Source: Cyathus striatus
Taxonomy: Eukaryota; Basidiomycota; Agaricomycetes; Agaricales; Nidulariaceae
Assembly (NCBI GenBank): GCA_025738555.1
Contig: JAOVFP010000009.1
Span: 3,720,001-3,784,000, forward strand
Direction: 5' to 3'
Length of the DNA: 64,000 nt
Part shown: positions 45,781 to 55,676 of the stretch, piece by piece
Layout: each line of letters starts with the position of its first letter
How positions within the stretch are numbered: position 1 is the first letter of the stretch
Notes under the pieces: generated by a model
The model's input: only the letters and a program-made list of their open reading frames with translations
Told to the model about the DNA's origin: nothing
Database searches by the model: none
Position numbers and translations under genes: made by a program

Positions 45781-46397
45781 ATAATAACTTAATATATGAG
45801 TAAATCTTTTACTTCTACTTACAGCACAATCAGACAAACTTTTCAAATAATTGAAGCACATAACTCTAGATTCTAGCACATACAAGCATGGAAATAGATC
45901 ACATTCGATTCAATGCTTCCTATACCTATCAAAAACTTCCGTTGGCACTGGTCAAGATCCATTTTACCAGAGCAACAGGTATGAGCTAGTTAACTAACTA
46001 AAATCAACCCAATTTTCGAACAACTCGGAGGAGTATAGTAAAATGGTATCAACCAAGACTTGGTCGATCGAATAAATAAGAACTTTCGAATCAATGATCT
46101 TTAAACCTCCATTCACAAGTAATATTATAGTATGCTTTGTATTACGCCATATAACTAGAACGTTTTAGAGGAAGCGTAGTGGAATGGTATGGGTGAATTA
46201 AATCCAGTGGCAATTCCTATGCATACTTCCATTATTAAGTATGACCAAACCAACATATAAAATTCTTTTCCTACAAAATGCAGAACAAATTCACATCATC
46301 GTTTAGTATTCATCGCGCTCTATCCCTCTGTACTACCTCTTTCAAGAAGCTCATCTCATGCTAGTTAAAATCCCACCGAGCACATGTAAATTTAAAG

Positions 46398-46470
46398 CCC
46401 GCGTAGGAAGCTGGTAACAACTGCCAATACTTGTCGGGTGGGCAACTCTGTTCGATTCAACGATTTCCAC
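46398..46470 (+). repeat. tRNA-like unit
   Basis: 'GCGTAGGAAGCTGGTAAC' and, about 35 nt later, 'TGTTCGATTCAACG'. Confidence 0.45.
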
Positions 46471-46687
46471 ACACCCTCTACTGCGATAATCACGCGGATA
46501 ATTTTAAAAGTCGCACTACATGTTAAACTGTGCTTTTTTACTAAATTGTAGGAAAAGCTCGCAGCATAATCAAACGTTGCCCAGAAAATTGCACAGGCTT
46601 GTAGGGAAACAGTTACAACGGAAACTTTCGAATGAGACCCTAACTAACTTACATTTCAGTTATAATAATGCCAGTACGCAAACAATC

Positions 46688-46765
46688 CAGAGGCGTGTAA
46701 GAAAACGGTAACAGCCGACCTGGTCGATTAGATCAAGAATTTCTACACTTTCTACGTGCAATTTT
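46688..46765 (+). repeat. tRNA-like unit
   Basis: 'GGCGTGTAAGAAAACGGTAAC' and a decayed 3' half. The interval up to 47260 shows no gene. Confidence 0.4.
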
Positions 46766-47269
46766 TATTCGCATTTAAATTACATATTACATTACATTAT
46801 AACTTAAAAGCTATAATTTTAGTTCCACTAGCATTATTTATAAGTACTTTGGACTGAACAATTTCAAGCGATCTTGAGAGTCAGACTTTTCGGACGCGTG
46901 GAGTTTGGACCACGTGGACGTGTGACGGGTTCAATCACAAACTCTGAGTCACACTCCTACTTGCCCTGCCCCTCTTCAGAATCATCATGGCACACACCTC
47001 ACCTCTCCTCACCCATACCGTACATCATCTAGTACACCACCCGAACCTCAGACATCCATTTCGAGGCTCTCGACATTAATTTATTGCGGCATCGAGCTCC
47101 AAGGCTCAGAACAAGCGACCAAAGCCTATTTATAGGTGGCACGAAACGGGATGTGAGGCCTTTCGGAACTGCGTTGAATCGTATCGTAGGCGCTGTAGGG
47201 ATAGTGGCGGGTCTGGGGTGGTTTAGGTGATAGGAAGGGCAACGCGGTATGCAACAGTTCGTCAATTCA

Positions 47270-48520
47270 AGGTAACATGGTGTTGCTCATGATCCGTGCT
47301 TACATTGCTGAACTTAGACACTACACTATCCAGCTCTACTGACTTTACAACACTTCCAGCCGACTGGACAACGTTCACAGACAATTCATTCTCTACGCTA
47401 TCAACCTCTCACAACCAACTGTTCATCAATCCCAGCCAGTAACCGCAAGTCATGGTACTTGCAAAGCTCGTGTATTGATTCGAGCATGACTACTCGGCAC
47501 TTTCAGGTTTTCAATTCCAGAAGTTGCAGCCCCCTCGCGAGGATACTTAGACAAACGAACGAGTGGGATGGACGGTGTGGATGTACCACAACAGACGATG
47601 AGGGAAGGTTGCAGTAACAGAGAGGGTTATTGACGTCCTTATATGTTGAAGTGTATGACTTACGTGTACGTTTTTTTACATCGTTTACATGATTTCATTG
47701 TATACTTGGGTACCTACGCTCGCAGAATCGCAGCTGGACATGCTATCGATCCTCGGATTAATCCTTAATACACTGCAATGCTTCTACAACTTTCGTGACA
47801 TTTCGTTTTAGGATTCTCAAGTATGTGCCTGCGTCACAACGCAGAGGTCAGGGATAACTTCATCCCACCTACGGCTTGTCCAATACATCGCTATTCCTGC
47901 CGCCTACGATCCAAGCGAATACATCGTATCGTCGTCGAATCGTTATGGACCAAAGCACATCCCTTTCCTATCGAAATTCGAAACATTCATAGATCTATGC
48001 TCGGAGCCTGATCAGTAATAGTATAAACTAGAAGGATAAAGAATAGTATAGGTGGTGGAAGGTTGGGAGCAGTCTGTGAGAGTTGAGATGATAGGCCGTG
48101 CACCGGATGACAACCTATGTACGTTTCTTTCATCTCACTGCTCACTACCCAGCTCTTGCGATTACACTCCTTGCCCCACCGAATGGCCAATCTCCACAGG
48201 TGAGCCCCACAACCCACAACCCTCAACCCACAAACCAATCGTACATTAAATCCCAACATGAAGTCGCAGGCCCGCAACCCACGAAGACTTAAGACACACG
48301 TATCTACTCGAATGCGACATCTTGGCTCTTTCAAGTCTCCAGTGCCTGACCACCGCGAAGATTCAGCTGGTTGGACTTGGAAACATGCGTGAAACGTGGG
48401 TGCTACTGGTTTCGAAGGCCTCCCTCCCATCATTAACGACCATGTATCCAGTTGTTCTGACCCAGATTCGAACTCATCCTAACAGATGTAGGATGGGTTC
48501 GAACTACTTCTGTTACTGAT
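47270..48520 (+). pseudogene. Relics of a repeated gene, block 3 copies
   Basis: Two fragments: 47270-47540, colinear with 43040-43350 and 36340-36590; and 48200-48500, whose 'caacccacgaagacttaag' and 'cctccctcccatcattaacgac' strings recur in blocks 1 and 2. Neither holds an uninterrupted frame. Confidence 0.35.
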
Positions 48521-48649
48521 TTAGATGATCGCTATGTTGTGAATAGTCATCGCAGAAATTCGAACGCAATGGTACCGTAGTGAAGTAGTAAAGTTCCAAC
48601 TGTTAATTTCACTCGATTAACCCTGCCTAGCTCTGCTTCTAATTATGCA

Positions 48650-49540
48650 AAATATTTTTGAAGGATGAATAGCTTTAGATAAATTCGGCCGTTGTAATAC
48701 GCGTGAACTTGAAAAATTTACACATAGGACACATATTAGAGAAAAATTGCCTCTTCTATATCCCTTCTCACTCCTTCAGCACATGGACGAACCCCAGTTA
48801 GGCTTCACGCGTGCGCGCTTGTTTCTGCATAGCGCATAGGTAGATATGAATGACATGACATAGGTTTCATATTACGTATGCCATTACTATTGCGGAGGAG
48901 CGGGATATGCCCTATGAGGTGGTTAGTATGGTTGTGGAGCGGATGAGGAGAAAAAAGAGAGATGGGGCGAAAGAGGAGCAGGAAGGAGGGTGAGTTGATT
49001 GAAGAATGAGTATGATGACGGTGGGAGCATGAAGGAATGCCTGGCAGGTTATGCATGATGCATGATGACATGTAGAGTGGGTCGTCGATGCGTGTAGAGG
49101 GATAATGAAAGAACACGAAACTTATACCTGCACATTCTTCCCCTCGACGCCCTACCATTACGTGCACAAACAACCTCCAAATGTGGCAACGAGGCAACCA
49201 TACTACCTCTAGAACATATGCAAGAACTGCGTGCTATGGAAAATTATTTGCCGTACACTGGACTTCTGTACAATGCACCGGTGCCAATGGGGAGAGTTGA
49301 AGGAGCGAGGATTTAGTGCATTGACGTACACGTTGCTTGCTTGTCATGAAGTTTTGAAGGGTGAAATTGCTCAAGCAGTCAAGGACGTGTCGTGTTCGCA
49401 TGAGGTAGGCTTTGGCAGAGACACTCCAGACAATAGTGAATCGGATCAGGATAAATATACGGTTGGGGTCACATGAACACCACCAACTTGTTTCAACTTT
49501 TTGGCTGATTTTTTCCCACACCTCAAATACCTTCTGACCA
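48650..49540. other. No gene seen
   Basis: Open frames on both strands (48805-49197 minus, 49231-49476 plus) lack motifs and overlap one another's shadows. Confidence 0.4.
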
Positions 49541-49550
49541 TCGGAATAGC

Positions 49551-50915
49551 CAGGCTCCTAAAACCATCCTCTCGAATATCGAGCAGCTTCCTATGTTTTT
49601 GTAGAGGCAAACAGCAGTAAATATTTATTCGGGACAAACAAAAACAAGGAAGCTGCATGATACTTATTGAGAGGCTGGCATAACTGGTTGCCGACATTTC
49701 TCCGTGGACCCTTCGCATCGGTACCATCAATAGGTCCCTGTCGAGTCCCTGTCGAGTCCCTGTACTTCCTTGTCGCTTATCTTACTTAGCTCGGTAGATT
49801 ATAAATAATAGTTGATAACTTCATCCTTTCCTTAACTGTCATCATATTCCCCAATCGTCTGTAAGAGATTGCACCGTTGGTTTGAGCTTTGCATCATAAT
49901 GCTCAAACTAATTATTTGTTTCTATCAAATTTGATTTTAAAGGTGGTATATTATAAAGGCAGAAGAGCACATACTATAATAATTATGCTTTTCATTCACT
50001 GTTCCTTAGTCTCTGGTGATTCATCTTCATTGTCCATTTCATCTACAAGTTCCCGGTTATTGGGGATCTGTTCTGAACTGGTGGCTGCAGTATGTCCAGT
50101 TTCCTTATTAGTGACATCACCTGCTTGCCTTTCCCATTGTTGTAGCAATTTCTTGTCAGCAAAAAGACACTTGTAGCAACTGCCACATATCAGGTGCATG
50201 CCTGTGCATTTCATTAGCCAATTCAGCAATATTAAAGCTGCTCAGTTCATCAGCAGACAAATTGCTTGCAGTGCAATGAAACCCAGTGACAACTTTACTA
50301 AGTAGATAAACTTGAGATTGATAAATTCCTTGTGCATATACCATTGCCCAGGTATGTGTTGCATTGTGCATAAGATTGCATTTGTCCAACACATCTAATA
50401 TATTGGAGGTATTTTCTGTGAAGTCCTGCATTGCTGGATGTTGCCAATGTAATGTGGTGGAATGGGAAAGTAATGTTTTGATAAGATGAGCAACTGTGTA
50501 GCCATGCCTATTGAGATGTACAAGAATTTCATTGGTGAGAGTGGTCAGGATCATAGTAACAGTGATAGTTGGGAGGAATATTTGCATGTGTGCAACACTT
50601 ATCAAGTATTCACAGATCATCAATGGGAATATGATGACAACTGAGGAAAGGATGAAGTTATCAGCTAAGTATTATTATATGATCTACTGAGCTAAGTAAG
50701 ATAAGTGACAAGGAAGTACAGGGACTTGACAGGGACCTATTGACAGTACTGATGCGAAGGGTCCACGGAGAAATGTTGGCAACCAGTTATGCCAGCCTCT
50801 CAATATCGTGCAGCTTCCTTGTTTTTGTTTGTCCTGAATAAATATTTACCACTGTTTGCCTCTACAAAAACATAGGAAGCTGCTTGATATTCGAGAGGAT
50901 GGTTTTAGGAGCCTG
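49551..50915. mobile_element. Foldback/hAT-like element with about 270-bp TIRs
   Basis: Terminal inverted repeats of roughly 270-300 bp (about 49551-49825 and 50640-50915) are nearly identical and start CAGGCTCCTAAAACC. The direct repeat CGGAATAGC flanks the element at 49542-49550 and 50916-50924. Each TIR holds its own internal palindrome (GCAGCTTCCT...AGGAAGCTGC). The CAG...CTG ends are hAT-like, though the duplication is 9 bp rather than 8. The centre carries a broken gene (49996-50623). Confidence 0.85.
49996..50623 (-). pseudogene. Broken transposon-associated protein (DUF6589-like N-terminus)
   Basis: The minus strand from 50623 reads 'TNEILVHLNRHGYTVAHLIK', 'LHWQHPAMQDFTENTSNILD' and 'ELANEMHRHAPDMWQLLQ'. 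Then, in another frame from about 50165, it reads 'ADKKLLQQWERQAGDVTN' and stops after an acidic tail. The frame change falls at a T5 run and no intron explains it. The first part resembles the region that precedes DUF6589 in many agaricomycete repeat-derived proteins, a resemblance recalled rather than searched. It occupies the core of the foldback element. Confidence 0.45.
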
Positions 50916-50924
50916 CGGAATAGC

Positions 50925-51990
50925 CAGGCTCCTAAAACCAGCACACTCGTATCTCACAACAACCTCCTTAGGTAAACAAGGGCAAATATTTGCTTAAGCT
51001 AAGGAAGGTTGTGCTCGATAGAGCAGCTGGCATAAGTGGTCAGCGCTGAACGGTCTCCTGGTTACATGAGTGGGTGACATAAACATTTAGGTGGTTTTCT
51101 TGGTGTTGATTGAGCGGCGAGCATTGTAGCGAAGGGGGTGAAGGCTGAAAGCATCGGGGAGTGTGTTTGGAGGTAGCAGAGGAGATAATGTAGACATGTT
51201 GTTTCAATTCGAGGAATGTATACTATTTCAAAAACCAAGGTGCATGATTTTACAAAGTTAGAAAATCAAGGTGTACTAATTTCAAATATTTAAAGGTGTA
51301 CCAAAATGTCCAAAAACATTGGTTTTTACCCAGTATGTGTGCCATAGTCTAGTTTGTATCTGTTGAATGATTGCAGAACTTATCCACAACATAGGTTGGG
51401 GCTAAGTAAATATAAAACTTGAGGGTACGAGGAGAGATGGGAGGAAGGGAAGAAGGGATAGGACGAACATTGAAACATTCATATGGGAAGGAGAGAGCAA
51501 AGAGCTATAAGTCACCATATCTCCTTGCTACTACCCAGGCCAAATCTTGACTCACAGCTTTCGAAGCAGCCAATTCCATTGCAACGAATTCAAAGAATCT
51601 GGGGAATCAAATAGAGGGTCAGGATTGCATGAGGGTTTGTGTTTGAGAAGTATTTGAGCAGTTGTGGTCCTCTGGCTTAATAGGAAAGGGAATAGGGTTC
51701 TTAGAACATTGAAACGTAGTGTTGACAAACCATATGAATGAAGTGACGGAGCGTTGTTAATTAGCACCATTGGTGTAAATCAGTCGCTGGTGCAGCTTTA
51801 CCAAAAATGGACCCTGGGACTTTGATGGCATTCTCATCATACTGAGAGAGAATATGATTGTATTATTTTGCCGAACTGACTGTGAGTCTCTGATCCTGTC
51901 TATTTCCCTCTGAACATCAGAGTTACCCGCTGTGTATGCATGTGTTGGCCTACTTAAGCTACTATGCATTTCTTAAAATACCATTTGGTC
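50925..51990. other. Start of an older related element, no gene seen
   Basis: 50925 begins with the same CAGGCTCCTAAAACC terminus as the foldback element but then diverges. No reading frame to 51990 is convincing. Confidence 0.4.
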
Positions 51991-52215
51991 CAGGCTCCTA
52001 AAACCATCCCCTCGCCTCGCTCAATTGGCCTATGTGTGATAAGATTACAAATCAGTACAAACAACAAACACATCTAAGAGGCCAAACTCACAAGGGAGGG
52101 GCCAGGCTCCTAAAACCATCCTCTTGCCTCGCTCGAATGGCCTTACATAAGAGACAGCTACAAGAACAAACAAAACGTAGCAGCCAAACTTGCGAGGGAG
52201 AGGCTGGCAAACATT
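51990..52215 (+). repeat. Tandem duplication of an element terminus
   Basis: Two copies of a unit of roughly 110 bp, each starting CCAGGCTCCTAAAACCATCC followed by 'gcctcgctc' and 'ggcc', then an 'acaaacaa'-type run. They lie upstream of the helicase pseudogene. Confidence 0.65.
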
Positions 52216-52412
52216 ATGATGGGGGATCTTGGTATGTGACAATACCTCAGGAGCCACTCATAAGAAATACTTTGCTTATAAAAAATGTCCAACTTCACAT
52301 GGCAATAAATTCTCGCTTCCATAGGAATTGATGACGAGGCATGTGGCAATCGGGGGGGCTCATTTTAGCAGTAATACCATAAACTATTATAGGAGAACTC
52401 TCCTATTGCTTA

Positions 52413-53361
52413 ATGTCTGGAACTCAAGCATGGATATGGACATTCCAAGATGTATTCCAACTGGCTCAGACAAGACTTGGGGTACAACCTTGCTGGATAC
52501 AAGTCAAGATTGCAATGGCTCTATATTCTGGAAAGGACATTATTGCTTGTCTAGCTACAGGTGCTGGGAAGACGATGACATTCTGGATCCCACTGTTGAT
52601 GGCCAAGAAGGACAGACAAAATAAGATGACCATTGTCATAACGCCCTTAAACCTTCTCGGAAAGCAGAATGTGGAGATCTTGGAGAAACTGGGAATCACA
52701 GCAATTTCAGTTATGCGTGAAAGTATCAATTCCAGGAGTATAAAGGTTGGTCTTACCATGGTTTATACAATACATGCAGCTGACACATATACATGTAAGG
52801 ATATTGAAGCTGGTATATACCAGGTAGTGGTTATAAATCCCAAGATTCTAATGGATCACCTGGCATTTGAGGAAATGTGGAAGAAAGTGCACATTGTAGA
52901 GAAAATACTCAACTTTATATTTGATGAAGGCCATTGTGTCAGCCAATGGGCAAGCTTTCAAAAGCAATACCTTAGCCTTGGAGCACTACAATACCTTATA
53001 TCAGATAAGATTCTGTTTTATGTGCCATCTGCTACACTTCCATGTGGAATTCTTCGAGAAGTCACAAGTATCCTTCAGTTACACACTGAGAAGACAGAGT
53101 ATTTTCTTCGCTCAAATGATTGCCCAGAGATTGGCCTCATGGTGTGAAGGCTTGTATACCCTGCCAATAGCTTCAAGGATCTCGCATTTCTCATCCCAAA
53201 AGACTTGAATGATGGTGACCCACCTCCACCGAGGTTCCTTATTTTTTTTGATAGCACGAAGGAGACTGAAGTGGCTTGCACATACTTGAAAACACTGATT
53301 CCACATGCACTTCGAAACAATATTACAGTCGAAACTGTTATAACTCATGACCGTAACTACC
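52413..53361 (+). pseudogene. RecQ/DEAD-like helicase pseudogene
   Basis: Encodes a truncated superfamily-2 helicase. 'CLATGAGKTMTFWIPLL' is the Walker A motif (about 52550-52600), 'VVINPKIL' a motif Ib-like step, 'FIFDEGHCVSQW' the DEGH box and 'YVPSATLP' motif III. A TGA at 53145-53147 interrupts the frame after 'CPEIGLMV'. The same frame then continues for about 70 codons with 'FKDLAFLIPKDLNDGDPPPP' and 'RFLIFFDSTKETE', so the stop is a point mutation. The frame ends near 53361, before helicase motifs V and VI. A 51-nt in-frame segment (about 52746-52796, GTTGGT...GTAAG) may be an intron. Confidence 0.75.
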
Positions 53362-54020
53362 CATGACCTGTAGATACCCATAAGATTTCTTGTCCACCAA
53401 ATCGGTAGGCGGGGGAATTGGCCGAAGAACCCATAATCCTGTGAAACATGATAATTCATCAGTCTGACATGTGTTCAAAACCCATAATGATATCTTAAAA
53501 TAGACAAAATAGTGCATTTCGTACACATTATTTCACAAATGGGCTGTGCCGCAACTGATTAGATGGAAGTTGAGCTGACAACAATTCATAACTGTTGGTT
53601 ATAAACAGGAATTCTACCAGACTCATTGCTGACTAATACCTCACGAACAACTTCCTTCATCCCTTCTCCCTCTGTTCTGCTCTGTTCCCTCCTGAACTCT
53701 GAATTTGAGGCTGGCTATGAGCACAGTTCTGCCCTGGATGATCTTTTCATAATTGACATACTTTATACATGCAACAGGCTCACCATCCAACAGTTTATAT
53801 TATGCCATACTAGTGACGAGGATATTCGAAAGGAGATGTTAAAGATAAATGGTGGGGATAATGGAAATGTAGATGAAAGAAGCACTTGCAGCGGCCCTCA
53901 TCCTTCAAAAGTTTGTCTCTGATGTCAATGATGCCTACACACGAAAGCTTGAGGAGGATTTGGTGACATTTGGATGTGAGTGGTGTCAGCCAATTTATTC
54001 ACCAATTAGCCTGAAAATAT
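53362..54020. other. Remnant sequence between helicase and KDZ element
   Basis: 53870-54010 reads 'MKEALAAALILQKFVSDVND' and 'CEWCQPIYSPISL' on the plus strand up to the KDZ element border, so a coding relic may have been split by that insertion. No family recognised. Confidence 0.25.
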
Positions 54021-54093
54021 GAGTGCCGCAATCATAAAATCCAGGCAAAATTGAGTGCCATTTTTATAAGGTGAATTGGGTGAATACTAAGTA

Positions 54094-55610
54094 GTGTGGT
54101 TGGTGAATATTAGGCAGTGATCATTGGCACTCATTTGTTTATTGTTAGTGATTACTAGGGTATAATATTAGTATATTATTGGGGCACTCATATGTGATCA
54201 TTTGGAGATTAATAGGCAGTGATTATTGACACTCATTTGTTCATAGTCAGTGATTAATAGGGTATAATATTAGTATATTGTGGGGGCACTCAAATGTGAT
54301 CATTTGGAGATTAATAGGCAGTGAACATTAGCACTCATTTGTTTATAGTTAGTGATAACTAGGGTATAATATTAGTATATTACTGGGGCACTCAAATGTG
54401 ATCATTTGGAGATTACTAGGCAGTGATCATTGGCACTCATTTGTTTATAGTTAGTGATAACTAGGGTATAATATTGGTATATTACTGGGGCACTCAAATG
54501 TGATCATTTGGAGATTAATAGGCAGTGATTATTGGCACTCATTTGTTCATAGTTAGTGATTAATAGGGTATAATATTGGTATATTGTGGGGGCACTCAAA
54601 TGTGATCATTTGGAGATTACTAGGCAGTGATCATTGGCACTCATTTGTTTATAGCTAGTGATTACTAGGGTATAATATTGGTATATTGTGGGGGCACTCA
54701 AATGTGATCATTTGGAGATTAATAGGCAGTGATCATTGGCACTCATTTGTTTATAGTTAGTGATAACTAGGGTATAATATTGGTATATTACTGGGGCACT
54801 CAAATGTGATCATTTGGAGATTAATAGGCAGTGATTATTGGCACTCATTTGTTCATAGTTAGTGATTAATAGGGTATAATATTGGTATATTGTGGGGGCA
54901 CTCAAATGTGATCATTTGGAGATTACTAGGGTATAATATTAGTATATTACTGGGGCACTCAAATGTGATCATTTGGAGATTACTAGGCAGTGATCATTGG
55001 CACTCATTTGTTTATAGCTAGTGATTACTAGGGTATAATATTGGTATATTGTGGGGGCACTCAAATGTGATCATTTGGAGATTAATAGGCAGTGATCATT
55101 GGCACTCATTTGTTTATAGTTAGTGATAACAAGGGTATAATATTGGTATATTATTAGGGCACTCAAATGTGATCATTTGGAGATCAATATGCAGTGATCA
55201 TTGGCATTCATTTGTTTATAGTTATTGATTACTAAGGTATAATATTAGTGTATTATTGAGGCACTCAAATGTGATCATTTGGAGATTAATAGACAGTAAT
55301 TATTGGCACTCATTTATTGATAGTTAGTGATTACTACAGTATAATATTAGTACAATATAGGGGCACTCATCTGTTCATAGTTAGTGATTAATAGGGTATA
55401 ATATTAGTGTAATATGGAGGCACTCAAATGTGATCATTTAGAGAATAATAGGCAGTAATTACTACAGTATAATATTAGTATAGTATAGGTGCACTCAAAT
55501 GTGATTATTTGGAGATTAATAGGGTATAATATTGGTATATTATGAGTGCACTCAACTGTGGTCATTTGGAGATTAATAGGCAGTGATCATTGGCACTCAT
55601 TGTGATGATA
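54094..55610 (+). repeat. Minisatellite, unit about 102 bp, about 15 copies
   Basis: The unit contains 'GTGATCATTTGGAG', 'AGGCAGTGATCATTGGCACTC', 'ATAGTTAGTGATAACTAGGG' and 'TATAATATTGGTATATT'. Most copies are very similar in the centre (54290-55190) and decay towards both edges; one copy near 54910-54970 is shortened. Each unit holds GGCACTC twice, the reverse complement of the proposed element terminus. Confidence 0.95.
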
Positions 55611-55676
55611 GTAACACTAAGACATTGTATATTACTGTGTACCTAGTGTTATATACATGTATATTAATACAGTATG

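Larger units (their letters stand above)
30300..48650. repeat. Diverged segmental duplications rich in tRNA-like units
   Basis: Three blocks (about 30.3-36.9, 40.8-43.6 and 45.4-48.6 kb) share the same kinds of sequence largely in the same order. Their signature is a degenerate tRNA-like unit with an A-box-like 'GTAGGAAAACGGTTAC' and, in the better copies, a B-box 'GGTTCGAACCC' or 'GTTCGATTCC' 40-65 nt later. Besides those listed separately, weaker units lie near 31060, 31265, 34795, 41095, 41298, 41965, 46030, 46165, 46580 and 48575. The TVP38-like gene lies between blocks 1 and 2, the U2 snRNA gene between blocks 2 and 3. Confidence 0.6.

Noticed and set aside
54094..55610. CRISPR array
   Set aside because: The whole unit repeats, with no unique spacers, and the genome is eukaryotic; it is a minisatellite.
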